Below are positions 22,709 through 32,066 of a stretch of 64,000 bases of DNA, in pieces (position 1 is the stretch's first letter; each line of letters starts with the position of its first letter). The DNA comes from JAHRAW01 sp965212085 (GTDB taxonomy: Bacteria; Pseudomonadota; Gammaproteobacteria; Arenicellales; Poriferihabitantaceae), in NCBI GenBank assembly GCA_965212085.1, contig OZ243042.1:558001-622000 (forward strand), written 5' to 3'. Below the pieces are notes generated by a model. It saw only the letters and a program-made list of their open reading frames with translations, had not been told where the DNA came from and did no database searches. Position numbers and translations under genes: made by a program.

Positions 22709-24565
22709 TTACACCGGCAGCGCGAACTGCTTGCGAACCTTGTCGGTGAGTTGGCCGTCTTTGGTCCAGCCGCGCAGTTGGTAGTACTCGGGCAGCATTA
22801 CGTCGAGGCCGCTGACCTTGCCTTTTGCCGGGCCGGTTTTGGCGGCTTCTTTGAGCAGCCGCGCCGGCAGGTTGTCGTCGGCGCCGCTCAGGCCGGCTTT
22901 CATGTTGTAGTCCCGCTCAAGGTTCCAGATGCGTTCGCCGGCTTCGGCGAGGCGCTCCACGCTCCACTCGCCTTCGCAGGCGGCGTCTATTTGCGGCGCC
23001 ATGTTGTCGAGGGTCCAGGCGAAGGTGGTGAACACGCACAGCCCCATGGAATCCACCGCCGCGGTGGCGTCCTGAAACGCTTTCACCAGCCCGGCCTTGC
23101 CGTCGGTGACCAGGGGGTCGGTTTTTTCCGGGATGCCGAGCACTTCCGAAGCCACGGTGTAGCTGCGCAGGTGGCAGGCGCCGCGGTTGGAGGTGGCGTA
23201 GGTCAGCCCCATGCCCTGAACGCCGCGCGGGTCGTAGGCCGGGAATTCCTGGCCCTTGACGGTCATGGACAGTTCCGGGTGGCCGTATTTTTCGCACAGG
23301 CGTTTGGAGCCGAGGCCGAGGTCCTTGCCGAATCCTTCGCCGACCGCGACCTGGTCAACGCACCACGTCAGCGCCTCGGCGGAGCCGAACTTCAACTCCA
23401 CGCCGCCGGTTTGTTTGGTGGTGATGGCGCCGATTTCAAACAGCTCCATGGCCGCGGCCACGGTGGCGCCGAAGGAGATCGGGTCCATGCCGTCTTCGTT
23501 GCACACGAAGTTGGTGTAGGTGATGGCGTCAATGTCGCCGACCCCGGTGTCCGCGCCCATGGCCCAGGCGGCCTCGTATTCGAGCCCGCCGGAATTGCCC
23601 CAGTACTCGGGTTTGTTCTCGACGCTGAAGTGGGTTTTGTCAATGGTGGAGATGCGCCCGCAGGCGATGGTGCAGCTGAAACACGCGGCGTTGGTGGTGA
23701 GGTTGGGCTTGCCGTCGCTGGCGCGGGGTTCGAGCATGGCTTCGCCGGAGATTTTATTGGCGTCTGCGAACTGCACGTCGCGCATGTTGTTGGCGGGCAG
23801 CGCGCCGATCTCGTTGATGACGTTCATCAGCACCTGGGTGCCGAGGGCCGGCAGGCCCTGGCCGGTGACCGCGTTATCCGCCAGCACCTGCTTTTGCTCG
23901 GCCACGCTTTTCATGAAGCGCGCCGGGTCCTTGATGTTGCCGACGCCGCGCGTGCCGCGCACCGCCACCGCCTTCAGGTTTTTGGAGGCCATCACCGTGC
24001 CGACCCCGGAACGCCCGGCGGCACGGTGCAGGTCGTTGATGATGGCGGAATACAGGCACCCGGCTTCGGCGGAACGGCCGACCGCGGCGACGCGGATTTG
24101 CGGGTCCTGGTATTTGTCGTGAATGAGTTTGTCGGTCTGCCACACGCTCTTGCCCCACAGATCATCCGCGGGCACCAGTTCGGCGTGGTCGTTGACCAGG
24201 TGCAGCATCACCGGCTTCGGCGATTTGCCTTCAAAGATGATCATGTCCCAGCCCGCCGCTTTCAGTTCGGCGCCGATGAAGCCGCCGGAATTGGAGCACG
24301 CCACGGCGCCGGTCAGCGGGCTTTTGGTGATCACCGAGTAGCGCCCGCCGGTGGAAACCGGCGTGCCGGTGAGGGGGCCGGTGGCGAAGATCAGCTTGTT
24401 GTCGGGACCGAGGGGGTCGCATTTGGGGTCGGTTTCGGCCACCAGGTAGCGGGTGCCGAGGCCGCGCTGGCCGATGTAGTCGGCGGCCCATTCCATGTTC
24501 AACGGCTCCTCGCTAATGCTCCCTTTGGTGAGGTTGACGCGTAACAGTTTTTTCGCCCATGACAT
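22709..24565 (-). CDS. aor: Aldehyde:ferredoxin oxidoreductase, tungsten-type catalytic subunit
   Basis: This 618-aa protein has the AOR N-terminal barrel (NMEWAADYIGQRGLGTRYL, TGTPVSTGGRYSVITKSPLTG). It has the cluster ligands CFSCTIACG (CxxCxxxC) and the DSMGLC motif that combines pterin binding with the fourth cluster Cys. The family oxidises aldehydes to acids, or reduces acids, at a tungsto-bispterin centre. The ferredoxin gene upstream, FAD subunit, two MoaD-like carriers and moaA downstream support a tungsten-dependent complex. The length equals typical AOR (about 605-620). Confidence 0.92.
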   Translation of the reverse strand: MSWAKKLLRVNLTKGSISEEPLNMEWAADYIGQRGLGTRYLVAETDPKCDPLGPDNKLIFATGPLTGTPVSTGGRYSVITKSPLTGAVACSNSGGFIGAELKAAGWDMIIFEGKSPKPVMLHLVNDHAELVPADDLWGKSVWQTDKLIHDKYQDPQIRVAAVGRSAEAGCLYSAIINDLHRAAGRSGVGTVMASKNLKAVAVRGTRGVGNIKDPARFMKSVAEQKQVLADNAVTGQGLPALGTQVLMNVINEIGALPANNMRDVQFADANKISGEAMLEPRASDGKPNLTTNAACFSCTIACGRISTIDKTHFSVENKPEYWGNSGGLEYEAAWAMGADTGVGDIDAITYTNFVCNEDGMDPISFGATVAAAMELFEIGAITTKQTGGVELKFGSAEALTWCVDQVAVGEGFGKDLGLGSKRLCEKYGHPELSMTVKGQEFPAYDPRGVQGMGLTYATSNRGACHLRSYTVASEVLGIPEKTDPLVTDGKAGLVKAFQDATAAVDSMGLCVFTTFAWTLDNMAPQIDAACEGEWSVERLAEAGERIWNLERDYNMKAGLSGADDNLPARLLKEAAKTGPAKGKVSGLDVMLPEYYQLRGWTKDGQLTDKVRKQFALPV

Positions 24566-24626
24566 GATCGTATCCTCCGCTTGGTTCAGTCGTTCAGTTT
24601 TTTCGGTCGTTCAGTCTTTCAGTCTT

Positions 24627-25106
24627 TCAGTTGGCCGCCGGCGCGTTGTCGGTTTTCGCCGCCCACGCGCGCATTTTGTCGAGGCCGGTGGCGTCGGCGT
24701 CAACGTAAGTGATGGCCTCGGTGGGGCAGGCTTTGGCACATTCGGGATCGCCGCCACACAGGTCGCATTTGATCACCTTGCCGCTGTCCTGGTTGTAGTT
24801 GACGGTGCCGAACGGGCAGGCGATGGTGCACACCTTGCAGCCGACGCACACCGCATCCGAGACTTCCATGGCGCCGGTGGCGCGGTTCATGGTAATGGCG
24901 TCCACCGGGCAGGCGGCCATGCACCAGGCTTCGTCGCACTGGGTGCAGGTGTAGGGCACGAAGCGCCCTTCGTCGTGGAAGGTGAACACCTTGATTCGCG
25001 ATTTGGCGGGGTTGAACACGCCTTCGTTTTCGTAGGAACACGCCATTTCGCATTGCAGACAGCCGGTACATTTGTCGGCGTCTATGTACAGGGAACGTTG
25101 CATCAT
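24627..25106 (-). CDS. Multi-cluster 4Fe-4S ferredoxin subunit of the aldehyde oxidoreductase complex
   Basis: This 159-aa protein has cysteine motifs for four [4Fe-4S] clusters: DKCTGCLQCEMAC, YTCTQCDEAWCMAACP, AVCVGCKVCTIACP and CDLCGGDPECAKACP. It resembles HycB/DmsB-like electron-transfer subunits. Placed directly before the AOR catalytic gene, it likely carries electrons from AOR to the FAD subunit and NAD. The 61-bp gap to aor contains a short TTCAGTC(TT/G) tandem repeat. The 137 bp upstream, to folKP, has no clear promoter. Confidence 0.9.
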   Translation of the reverse strand: MMQRSLYIDADKCTGCLQCEMACSYENEGVFNPAKSRIKVFTFHDEGRFVPYTCTQCDEAWCMAACPVDAITMNRATGAMEVSDAVCVGCKVCTIACPFGTVNYNQDSGKVIKCDLCGGDPECAKACPTEAITYVDADATGLDKMRAWAAKTDNAPAAN

Positions 25107-25243
25107 CTACTCCTCGCCAGGTGTTTTGGCCGGTTGTGTTTGACTTGGTTTGACTTGCCGGGGGTTGCCCGCCGCTTTATGGAGGCCACGATAGCACTTA
25201 AACCGGCCACGCTCAACCCAAAGGTTGAAATGGCCCGCCGGCC

Positions 25244-26623
25244 TCATTCTGGGGCGGGCGGGGCGGGCGGCGGCGGGGCGATATGGGCCCAGGCGAGGGC
25301 GGCGCGCATCTGGCTGAGGGGCGCGTGCACCCGCAGGACGTCCACGCCCTGGGCGCACAAGGCCAGCGACATCCCCAGGGTTTCAAGGTCGCGGCACGCG
25401 GCGGGGCGGTCGCGGTCGGTCAGGCCGCTCATGAACGATTTGCGCGAGTGGCCGACCAGCAGGCGCAGGCCGGTGCGGCGCAGTTCCCGGCAGTGGCGGA
25501 GCAGGTCAAAGGCCTGGGTGGTGGTTTTGCCGAAGCCGATGCCGGGGTCGAGGATGATGCGGTTGAGGTCGAGGCCGGCTTTTGTCCAGGTTTCCATTTT
25601 GTCCTCGGCCCAGCGCAGGATTTGGCCGACCGCGCCGCGATCATCGGGGAGCATCAGGGCGGGGTCCACCGGCACGCTCAGGCTGTGCATGGCCACGACC
25701 TGGCAGCCGTTTTGCCGGGCCACCGCCATCATTTCGGGGTCGCCGAGGCCGGTTACGTCGTTGATCATGTCCACGCCGTAGCCCAGCGCTTTTTCGATGG
25801 TGGCCGGGTTGCGGCTGTCCACCGATAACCACGGCTTCACATAGCGCCCCCGCAGCCGCTCGGCGAGGGCGGCGAGGACCGGCTCCAACCGCGCCCATTC
25901 TTCGGCGGCGGGCAGGGGCTGGCCGCCGGGGCGGGTGGATTCGGCGCCGAGGTCTATGATGTGCGCGTTGTGCTCGATGAGGTTGTCGAGGTGGGCTTGG
26001 AGTTCCTTTGCGTCCGCCCATTCGCCGCCGTCGGAGAATGAATCCGGGGTCAGGTTGACGATGGCCATCCACAAGGGAATGGGGCGGATGGTGCGGGTCA
26101 GTTCAAACACGGTCTCGCCGCGTTCGCCGACCGGCAAATCCGGCTGCAGGTGCAGTAGCGGGGTTAGCACGAAATCCCGGCGGCGCGCGTCTGCGTGGGG
26201 GATGGTCAGTTTGCCGGTGGCGGTGAGGTCGTTGTCGGTGCGTTCGGCGGGGTCGTTGTCGGTGCGTTCGGCGGGGTCGTTGTCGGCGGGGTCGTTGGTG
26301 ATGCAGTCGTGCCAGCGCAGCAGGTCAATGTCTATGGGCCGGGGCGACCACCGCGCGCCCCGCCCGCGACCGAGGGCTTGCTCGATGCGCTTGGCTGCGG
26401 CCAGCCCTTCGTGGGGTTGCCAGTCGGCGTCGCCGCTGATTACCAGGTTCAAGTACGGTTTGTGCCACGCCGGGTCGGCGTCGTCGGGCAGCAGGGCCGG
26501 GGATTCAACTACCGGGGAGACGCGCTCCAGGCGAAAGCCGGCGCCGACCAGTTCGGCGATGGCGCGTTCCAGGTTGTGCTTGCGGTTCCCGTCATTGGCG
26601 CCGAGGCCGAGGTAGATGGTCAT
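25244..26623 (-). CDS. folKP: Bifunctional HPPK-DHPS (FolK-FolP fusion)
   Basis: This 459-aa fusion has HPPK (FolK) at residues about 1-165 with LGLGANDGNRKHNLERAI and PRPIDIDLL, and DHPS (FolP) at about 185-455 with MAIVNLTPDSFSDGG, DLGAESTRPGG, MINDVTG and a C-terminal VGHSRKSFM. The two domains make 6-hydroxymethyl-dihydropterin-PP and then dihydropteroate. The linker-side loop of HPPK holds an acidic repeat (NDPAERTDNDPAERTDND) coded by a 24-bp unit at 26228-26297. Fusions of this type occur in some bacteria and in plants. It overlaps argE by four bases. Confidence 0.92.
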   Translation of the reverse strand: MTIYLGLGANDGNRKHNLERAIAELVGAGFRLERVSPVVESPALLPDDADPAWHKPYLNLVISGDADWQPHEGLAAAKRIEQALGRGRGARWSPRPIDIDLLRWHDCITNDPADNDPAERTDNDPAERTDNDLTATGKLTIPHADARRRDFVLTPLLHLQPDLPVGERGETVFELTRTIRPIPLWMAIVNLTPDSFSDGGEWADAKELQAHLDNLIEHNAHIIDLGAESTRPGGQPLPAAEEWARLEPVLAALAERLRGRYVKPWLSVDSRNPATIEKALGYGVDMINDVTGLGDPEMMAVARQNGCQVVAMHSLSVPVDPALMLPDDRGAVGQILRWAEDKMETWTKAGLDLNRIILDPGIGFGKTTTQAFDLLRHCRELRRTGLRLLVGHSRKSFMSGLTDRDRPAACRDLETLGMSLALCAQGVDVLRVHAPLSQMRAALAWAHIAPPPPAPPAPE

Positions 26624-27792
26624 CCCAGGGAGTCGATCAAGTCGGAAATAAACCGCTCGCCAACCGCCAACTGCGAAAGTTCAACGTATTCGTTGGGCTT
26701 GTGGGCCTGTTCAATGGAGCCGGGGCCGCAGATCACCGTGGGGATGCCGGCCTTTTGGAACAAGCCGCCTTCGGTGCCGTAACTGACCTTGCCGGGCTTG
26801 TCATCGGGCTTGTCATCGCTATGCAATAGTTTGGATGCCATACCGATCACCGCGTCCTTCTCGTCGGTGTTCATCCCCGGATAATCGGAGGAAGTCTCCC
26901 AGTCAAAACCGGTCTCGGCGCTGACCGCATGCATTTTCGGGATCAGGGTTTCGGCGACATAGCGCTCCACCTCTTCAAACAAAGGCAATGGCGCGTGGTC
27001 GGGCAGGTTGCGAATTTCAAACTCAAACTCGCACAGGTTGGGAATGATGTTGTTCACCGTGCCGCCGCGAATCACCCCGGCGTGCAAGGTGGTGTGGGGC
27101 GGGGTGAAGCCGTCGTCAAAAGGCCCTTCGCGGGCAATGCGCTCGGCCACGGCGTCAATGTAGGCGATGGTCTTGGCGGCCATAGCGACCGCGTTCACGC
27201 CGAGGTGGGTCAGGGACGAATGCGAAGACTTGCCGCGCACCCGGCAGTGCTTGGACAGCATCCCCTTGTGGGCGCGCACCACGCCCATGCTCGTAGGCTC
27301 GCCGATGATGCAGGCGCGGGGTTGCACTTCGCGTTTGGCGAGCTCTTTGATCAAGCCGCCCACGCCGAGGCAGCCGACTTCTTCGTCGTAGGAAAACGCA
27401 AAGTGAATCGGCGTATCCAGTTTGGCGTTCAGGATGTGGTCAACGTGGCCGAGGCAGATGGCGATGAAGCCCTTCATATCGCAACTGCCGCGCCCGTACA
27501 GTTTATCGCCGATCACTTGCGCCGCAAACGGATCCGTATCCCACGCCTGCCCGTCCACCGGCACCACGTCGGTATGCCCGGAAAGCACGATGCCCGGCCC
27601 GCCGCCACCGCCGAGAGTGGCGAACAGGTTGGCCTTGTTTTTCTGTGCGTCAAACGTAAGTTCCGACTCAATGCCATGATCGGCGAGCAGCGACTGCACG
27701 TAGTCAATCAACACCAGGTTGGAATTGCGGCTGGTGGTGTCCAGGGCGATGAGGTCGGTTAGGATGCGGGTGGTGGGGGATAGTTTTTTCAT
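26620..27792 (-). CDS. argE: Acetylornithine deacetylase
   Basis: This 390-aa M20-family metallohydrolase starts at ATG 27792 (MKKLSPTTRIL), the family-like N-terminus; an upstream ATG at 27849 would add 19 residues. Zinc ligands and catalysis appear in SGHTDVVPVDGQ, GRGSCDMKGF and SYDEEVGCLGVGG. It converts N-acetylornithine to ornithine. A DDKPDDKPG repeat (nt 26793-26820) lies in a surface loop. M20 paralogues such as DapE differ; ArgE is the best match by length and motifs. Confidence 0.88.
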   Translation of the reverse strand: MKKLSPTTRILTDLIALDTTSRNSNLVLIDYVQSLLADHGIESELTFDAQKNKANLFATLGGGGGPGIVLSGHTDVVPVDGQAWDTDPFAAQVIGDKLYGRGSCDMKGFIAICLGHVDHILNAKLDTPIHFAFSYDEEVGCLGVGGLIKELAKREVQPRACIIGEPTSMGVVRAHKGMLSKHCRVRGKSSHSSLTHLGVNAVAMAAKTIAYIDAVAERIAREGPFDDGFTPPHTTLHAGVIRGGTVNNIIPNLCEFEFEIRNLPDHAPLPLFEEVERYVAETLIPKMHAVSAETGFDWETSSDYPGMNTDEKDAVIGMASKLLHSDDKPDDKPGKVSYGTEGGLFQKAGIPTVICGPGSIEQAHKPNEYVELSQLAVGERFISDLIDSLG

Positions 27793-27892
27793 TGGCTGGC
27801 TATTCGAGTAGAAAAATTTGATAGGTTTTGACGCTTGATGATACTCCATTGGGCAACTGCTGTGAGGGTGGTTTGTTGAGAATTACACGATT

Positions 27893-30616
27893 TTAATTTT
27901 CACAAGGTATATTTTTCATGTACCGGCACTCCGTACTACTGTACTGCGAACAGCCCCAAAACTTGCCATACTTTCCTTCTCGTTGCTCCAAAACACCACG
28001 CCGGCACCGAGGGCAGATTGTAGACTCCTGTCCGCACTCGCATGTATGTGTGCGAGCCCCTTCCAATCCGTATAAGTCGACAGCGGAAGCACAATTTTTA
28101 TTTGTGCAAGTGCGTAACTGGCCATTACATAATGGAAAATGTGAACAAGCATAGAAAAAATCGCCGTTGCTGTTCAATTTTTTTTGAATTGTTTGCCCTT
28201 TGCATTCAGGGCAGTAAAGTATTTTTGACGCGACATCGCCTTCAACGTAAACAAAAGGCTCATATACGCTTTGACCGGATCCGCGGCCCGCCTCTTTCCC
28301 TGTGCGCGGGTCGATTTCCCGGATGAAGTCGGACGCTTCACCGATTGGCGCAAGTAAAAAAACACCTCGTCGTGTGCGGGTGACCGCAACATAAAAAAGC
28401 CGCCGCTCCTCGGCATTTGGAAAGTTATCTCCTTTCATTAGCACCATTCTTAAAACGGGATCATCTTGAGTTTCAGAAGGAAAACAGTAACCCTTCAGAT
28501 TTGATTTGTTTTCAAGGACAATAACCCAATCGGATTCTCTGCCCTTGGACTTGTGAATCGTACTGAACTCCATATAAACGCCTTTAGATTTGGCATAGTT
28601 CGTTAGCCCCATCCAATCACCGGGCTTGTCGTGATTGTAACGCCCCAAAACAAAACATTTGTTTTTTCTATTCTGCGATTGACGTATTATTAAATCAATA
28701 ATTTTTTCCAATTCTTCTCGTTGTTTTTCCGAGTCATGGTAAATGATTCTTATCGGTCTTGACTCTTCTTTGGATGAGATGCTTGATCGAATTTCTTTTT
28801 TTAATTGCGCCGGGTTTTGTGTGATAAAAATGCTGCTAAAATCGCTGATTTTTTGAGAATAACGGAACGTCTGTTTTAAATCGGTTCGTTGCATTGCACC
28901 AACGTGGCTTTCAAAGCACGTAATCAAGTCAATATTTGCGCCCTGGAATTGGTAAATCGACTGCCAATCATCGCCAACACAGAACAGCCTGGAATCTTGC
29001 ACTTGCTTTTGCAGGGCTAACAAAAAGTCTAACCGCACCCTAGTTATGTCTTGATATTCATCCACCAGAATATACTTGTAGCAGGATTGGTACTTTCCAG
29101 TTTTCACATACTCCATCCCTCGAACAATCATATCGGTGAAGTCGATTTCATTATCGGCTTTAAGTTTTTCCTCGTAACTTTTTCTAAAAAAACTGAATAA
29201 CGCCAAAAACGCCCCGTCTCTTGCGGAAACTATCCGTTCTACAAGTTTTTGCTCGCTGAATTTATTTTCTCTGCTCAGAGAGAGAAACTGCCCCACCAAT
29301 TTTATGAAATTTGAAGTGGGCTTAAAACTCTCCTTTACCAAATGGTCGATATCCTGATCGGAAATAGACGTTTTTTTGACGCCATATTGGGCAAGCTTTT
29401 CTTCTAATGCTTGCGGCAATCCACCGCTCTTTTTAGATTCGTAACTGTATGTTTCAACAAGTTTGGTTTCGTTTTCCGCATGTATATCGCGTTTCCACTT
29501 TATTCCTGAATTGTATTCTTCTTTTTCAACCCCGGGTGCGGTATTGCCGTGTTTGTCAATTCCGAAGTGCTCAATCCACAAATCATAGTCCGGTAAATAA
29601 AAATCCGGCTGGTATTGCTTTTTGTTGTCATTATGCGGGTAGTCACTTTCGTACTCCCACTTTATCCCATTCAAAATTAGCCAGTTGGCTATTTGAACTT
29701 CCTGATGACTTTTGAGTTTAGTGCCATTGAGGCTCCTCAGTCCGACATGACGAATTTTGCGAAAATATTCATCCTTGGTTTTAATTCCTTTTTCCGGATC
29801 ACTTTCAAGAAAGTGCGTGGAAAAGAAACCGATTAGTAGCTGAAGCATTTGCGGGATTTTTAATAGCTCCCGCATTTTTTGCGATAAGAAATCCCCCAAT
29901 TTTTTTTCGTCCTCTGAAAGAAGGCTTATAGTGGCTCTGCTACTTTCAACTTTGTGTATAATTTCCAAGCCAAGTGCATGGAAAGTTGAAACGGTAACAT
30001 TCGGGATCGTTATTTTAATTTTTTGTTCGATTTCTTTTTTTGTTTTTTGGTTGTAAACAACGATCAATATTTCTTTTGGCTTTGCCAACCCCCGCTCAAT
30101 AATATATTCGACTTTGCCGAGTATTGTTCGGGTTTTCCCGGATCCGGCACCGGCATTGATTAGGTTGGCATCTTCATCTCGCACGATGGCAAGCCGCTGG
30201 TCTTCTGTTAATTCCAGTTTGTCAAACAGGTTTTTAGATTCGGTAATCCGTTTTTCAACAAAATTTTCATTAATCTTGTTTATTGGGTCACGGTTTGCAA
30301 AAAAGTATTTATGGATTTTGTTTGTCGAATCATAGTTTTTGGGGGAAGTGCCGGTAGTGTAAATGCCGGGGGCATCTTGAACAGAATATTCTGATGAGTA
30401 CCCGGCATCCATCGCGTAGGTTCCTTGTTTTGCAAACAAAAACCTTTCTGCTTTTGACCAGTTAAGGTATTCACCATTTGCCAAATGGGTAAGCTCTCGT
30501 TTCTTTTGCTCCAACCGCTCTGCAAATTGTTTTTGTTTCTTTTGTTGCAACAGAAACGCCGCACAAATCGCCATAATCACCGTGGCGAACAAGACAATAC
30601 CTAGCTCTTCATACAT
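27893..30616 (-). CDS. HelD-like SF1 helicase with nuclease-like insert and zinc ribbons
   Basis: This 907-aa protein has an N-terminal hydrophobic helix (about 6-24), Walker A AGAGSGKT (about 155-162), motif II ILVDEYQDITR, motif III CVGDDWQSIYQFQGAN and motif VI-like YVAVTRTRRGVF. Between motifs Ia and II it holds a PD-(D/E)XK-like insert (EVQIANWLILNGIKWEYE... QPDFYLPDYDLWIEHFG), as in helicase IV. The last 130 residues have several CxxC pairs, resembling topoisomerase zinc ribbons. It is distinctly AT-rich. It is likely an accessory DNA repair or defence helicase acquired by transfer; membrane anchoring is possible. Confidence 0.82.
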   Translation of the reverse strand: MYEELGIVLFATVIMAICAAFLLQQKKQKQFAERLEQKKRELTHLANGEYLNWSKAERFLFAKQGTYAMDAGYSSEYSVQDAPGIYTTGTSPKNYDSTNKIHKYFFANRDPINKINENFVEKRITESKNLFDKLELTEDQRLAIVRDEDANLINAGAGSGKTRTILGKVEYIIERGLAKPKEILIVVYNQKTKKEIEQKIKITIPNVTVSTFHALGLEIIHKVESSRATISLLSEDEKKLGDFLSQKMRELLKIPQMLQLLIGFFSTHFLESDPEKGIKTKDEYFRKIRHVGLRSLNGTKLKSHQEVQIANWLILNGIKWEYESDYPHNDNKKQYQPDFYLPDYDLWIEHFGIDKHGNTAPGVEKEEYNSGIKWKRDIHAENETKLVETYSYESKKSGGLPQALEEKLAQYGVKKTSISDQDIDHLVKESFKPTSNFIKLVGQFLSLSRENKFSEQKLVERIVSARDGAFLALFSFFRKSYEEKLKADNEIDFTDMIVRGMEYVKTGKYQSCYKYILVDEYQDITRVRLDFLLALQKQVQDSRLFCVGDDWQSIYQFQGANIDLITCFESHVGAMQRTDLKQTFRYSQKISDFSSIFITQNPAQLKKEIRSSISSKEESRPIRIIYHDSEKQREELEKIIDLIIRQSQNRKNKCFVLGRYNHDKPGDWMGLTNYAKSKGVYMEFSTIHKSKGRESDWVIVLENKSNLKGYCFPSETQDDPVLRMVLMKGDNFPNAEERRLFYVAVTRTRRGVFLLAPIGEASDFIREIDPRTGKEAGRGSGQSVYEPFVYVEGDVASKILYCPECKGQTIQKKLNSNGDFFYACSHFPLCNGQLRTCTNKNCASAVDLYGLEGARTHTCECGQESTICPRCRRGVLEQREGKYGKFWGCSQYSSTECRYMKNIPCEN

Positions 30617-30634
30617 ATTTTCGAAATCACCCCA

Positions 30635-31648
30635 TCACCCACACAACCCCCGAATCTTCTCCACCAAAGCGGCGTTGACGATTCGCGGTGCGGGGTTTTC
30701 GCGGTTGGTGTGGCGGCGTTGTCCGGGGAGGCGGGCGCCGGGCAGGTTGTTGAGGCGGGTGAACAATTCTTCGGCGTGTTGCGCCCAGTCGCCGCTATCG
30801 TTATGGGCGAGGTGTTGCGGCGACAAGGCCAGCAGGAACTCGCCGCCGCGCGGCGGGCCGCCGTCTTTGTTGTCGGCTTCGGCGGCCTCAAAACTGAATC
30901 GCTCGCCGATGAGCGCCGCCGCCAGCAATTCCACCATCAGCGAAATCGCCGAACCTTTGTAGCCGCCGAACGGCAGCAACACGCCGCCGTCTGCGATCTT
31001 CGCCGGGTCGGTGGTGGGTTCGCCGGCGGCGGTCAGCCCGGTGCCGGGCGGCACTTCGCGGCCATCGCGCGCCGCGATTTGCACCTCGCCCATGGCCATG
31101 GCGGCGGTCGCCATGTCGTACACCACCGGCGGCTTGCCGGGGCGCGGCCAGGCGAAAGAGAGCGGGTTGGTGCCGAACAATGCGGTGCGCGCGCCGGCCG
31201 GCGCCACCGCCGGCATATAGGCGGTGCAGGCGAGCGCCGCCAGCCCGCGCTCGGCCAGCGCTTCGGTCTCGGGCCACAGCGCCGCGAAATGGTGGGCGTG
31301 AACCACGGCGAGGGCGGCCACGCCGGCGCGCCCGGCGGCCTCGGCCAGCACCGGGATACCGCGTTGCAACGCCAGCGGCGCGAAGCCGTTGTCGCCGTCC
31401 ACGCGCACCACCGCCGGATACGGCGCTTCAACCCGCGGCGCGGCGGCGCCGTTGACCTTGCCGCTGCGCAATGCCGCCACGTAGCCGGGGATGCGGAACA
31501 AGCCGTGGGAGACCGCACCGTCTCGCTCGGCGCGGCTGACCGTGACCGCCACCGCTTCGGCGTTGTCGTGGTCGCAACCGTTGTCGCTCAGGCAGGCGTG
31601 CGCGAGCGCGTGTATTTCTTCAACGGTCATTTCAGTGGTGTCGGGCAT
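30635..31648 (-). CDS. Malate/L-lactate dehydrogenase family (Ldh2) oxidoreductase
   Basis: This 337-aa protein has the Ldh2 pattern: EAVAVTVSRAERDGAVSHGL, GVAALAVVHAHHFAALWPE with the catalytic His pair, LFGTNPLSFAWPRPG and ADGGVLLPFGGYKGSAISLM. Family members are NAD(P)H-dependent reductases of 2-oxoacids (malate, lactate, ureidoglycolate, sulfolactate, delta-piperideine-2-carboxylate). The substrate cannot be decided from sequence. It is a single gene between the helicase and a toxin-antitoxin region. Confidence 0.85.
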   Translation of the reverse strand: MPDTTEMTVEEIHALAHACLSDNGCDHDNAEAVAVTVSRAERDGAVSHGLFRIPGYVAALRSGKVNGAAAPRVEAPYPAVVRVDGDNGFAPLALQRGIPVLAEAAGRAGVAALAVVHAHHFAALWPETEALAERGLAALACTAYMPAVAPAGARTALFGTNPLSFAWPRPGKPPVVYDMATAAMAMGEVQIAARDGREVPPGTGLTAAGEPTTDPAKIADGGVLLPFGGYKGSAISLMVELLAAALIGERFSFEAAEADNKDGGPPRGGEFLLALSPQHLAHNDSGDWAQHAEELFTRLNNLPGARLPGQRRHTNRENPAPRIVNAALVEKIRGLCG

Positions 31649-31787
31649 GGGGATTACGCTACGGCAATCCGGCTTGTTGATGACAAAATTTCCGCGCGTT
31701 TCAGGCTTTCATATTGCATCGTACAAGTCAGGAGTCCGGAGAATTCCGCATACACTCCTTCCGCACCGGATTTATATGCGACGTGAG

Positions 31788-32066
31788 TCACGCGCTTGGC
31801 TGAATATCCTTGTTCGGCCACCCTTCAATCACGGTAAAAGACCTGCCAAGACGCTGAAACTGGGAAAATTGCCGATTCCGCAACTTGCGGCGAATGTCCT
31901 CGAACGACTTTACGATCTCTTCCGCGTATAGCCGTTCCCCGCAATGGAAACAAACCTGAGCGGATACTTTGACCGAGACTGTGTCGCCGCCACCCTCAAG
32001 CAATTTCCCTACTTGCTTTTCTTCCAGGTTGCCGCCACATACCGGGCATTGTTCAAATGATTTCAT
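31788..32066 (-). CDS. YgiT/MqsA-type zinc-finger protein
   Basis: This 92-aa protein has two CxxC pairs, CPVCGG near the start and CFHCGE in the middle, with VKVSAQVCFHCGERLYAEE between the finger and the helix, as in MqsA-type antitoxin N-terminal domains. Such genes normally follow a DUF4258 gene. Here only a remnant of that partner remains upstream (32063-32155), and its TGA overlaps this ATG. The C-terminus lacks the full HTH domain of MqsA. It is probably the surviving half of an inactive module. Confidence 0.7.
   Translation of the reverse strand: MKSFEQCPVCGGNLEEKQVGKLLEGGGDTVSVKVSAQVCFHCGERLYAEEIVKSFEDIRRKLRNRQFSQFQRLGRSFTVIEGWPNKDIQPSA

Noticed and set aside
22586..24544. 652-aa open frame on the plus strand
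   Set aside because: It is antisense to the AOR gene, which has clear cluster and pterin motifs.
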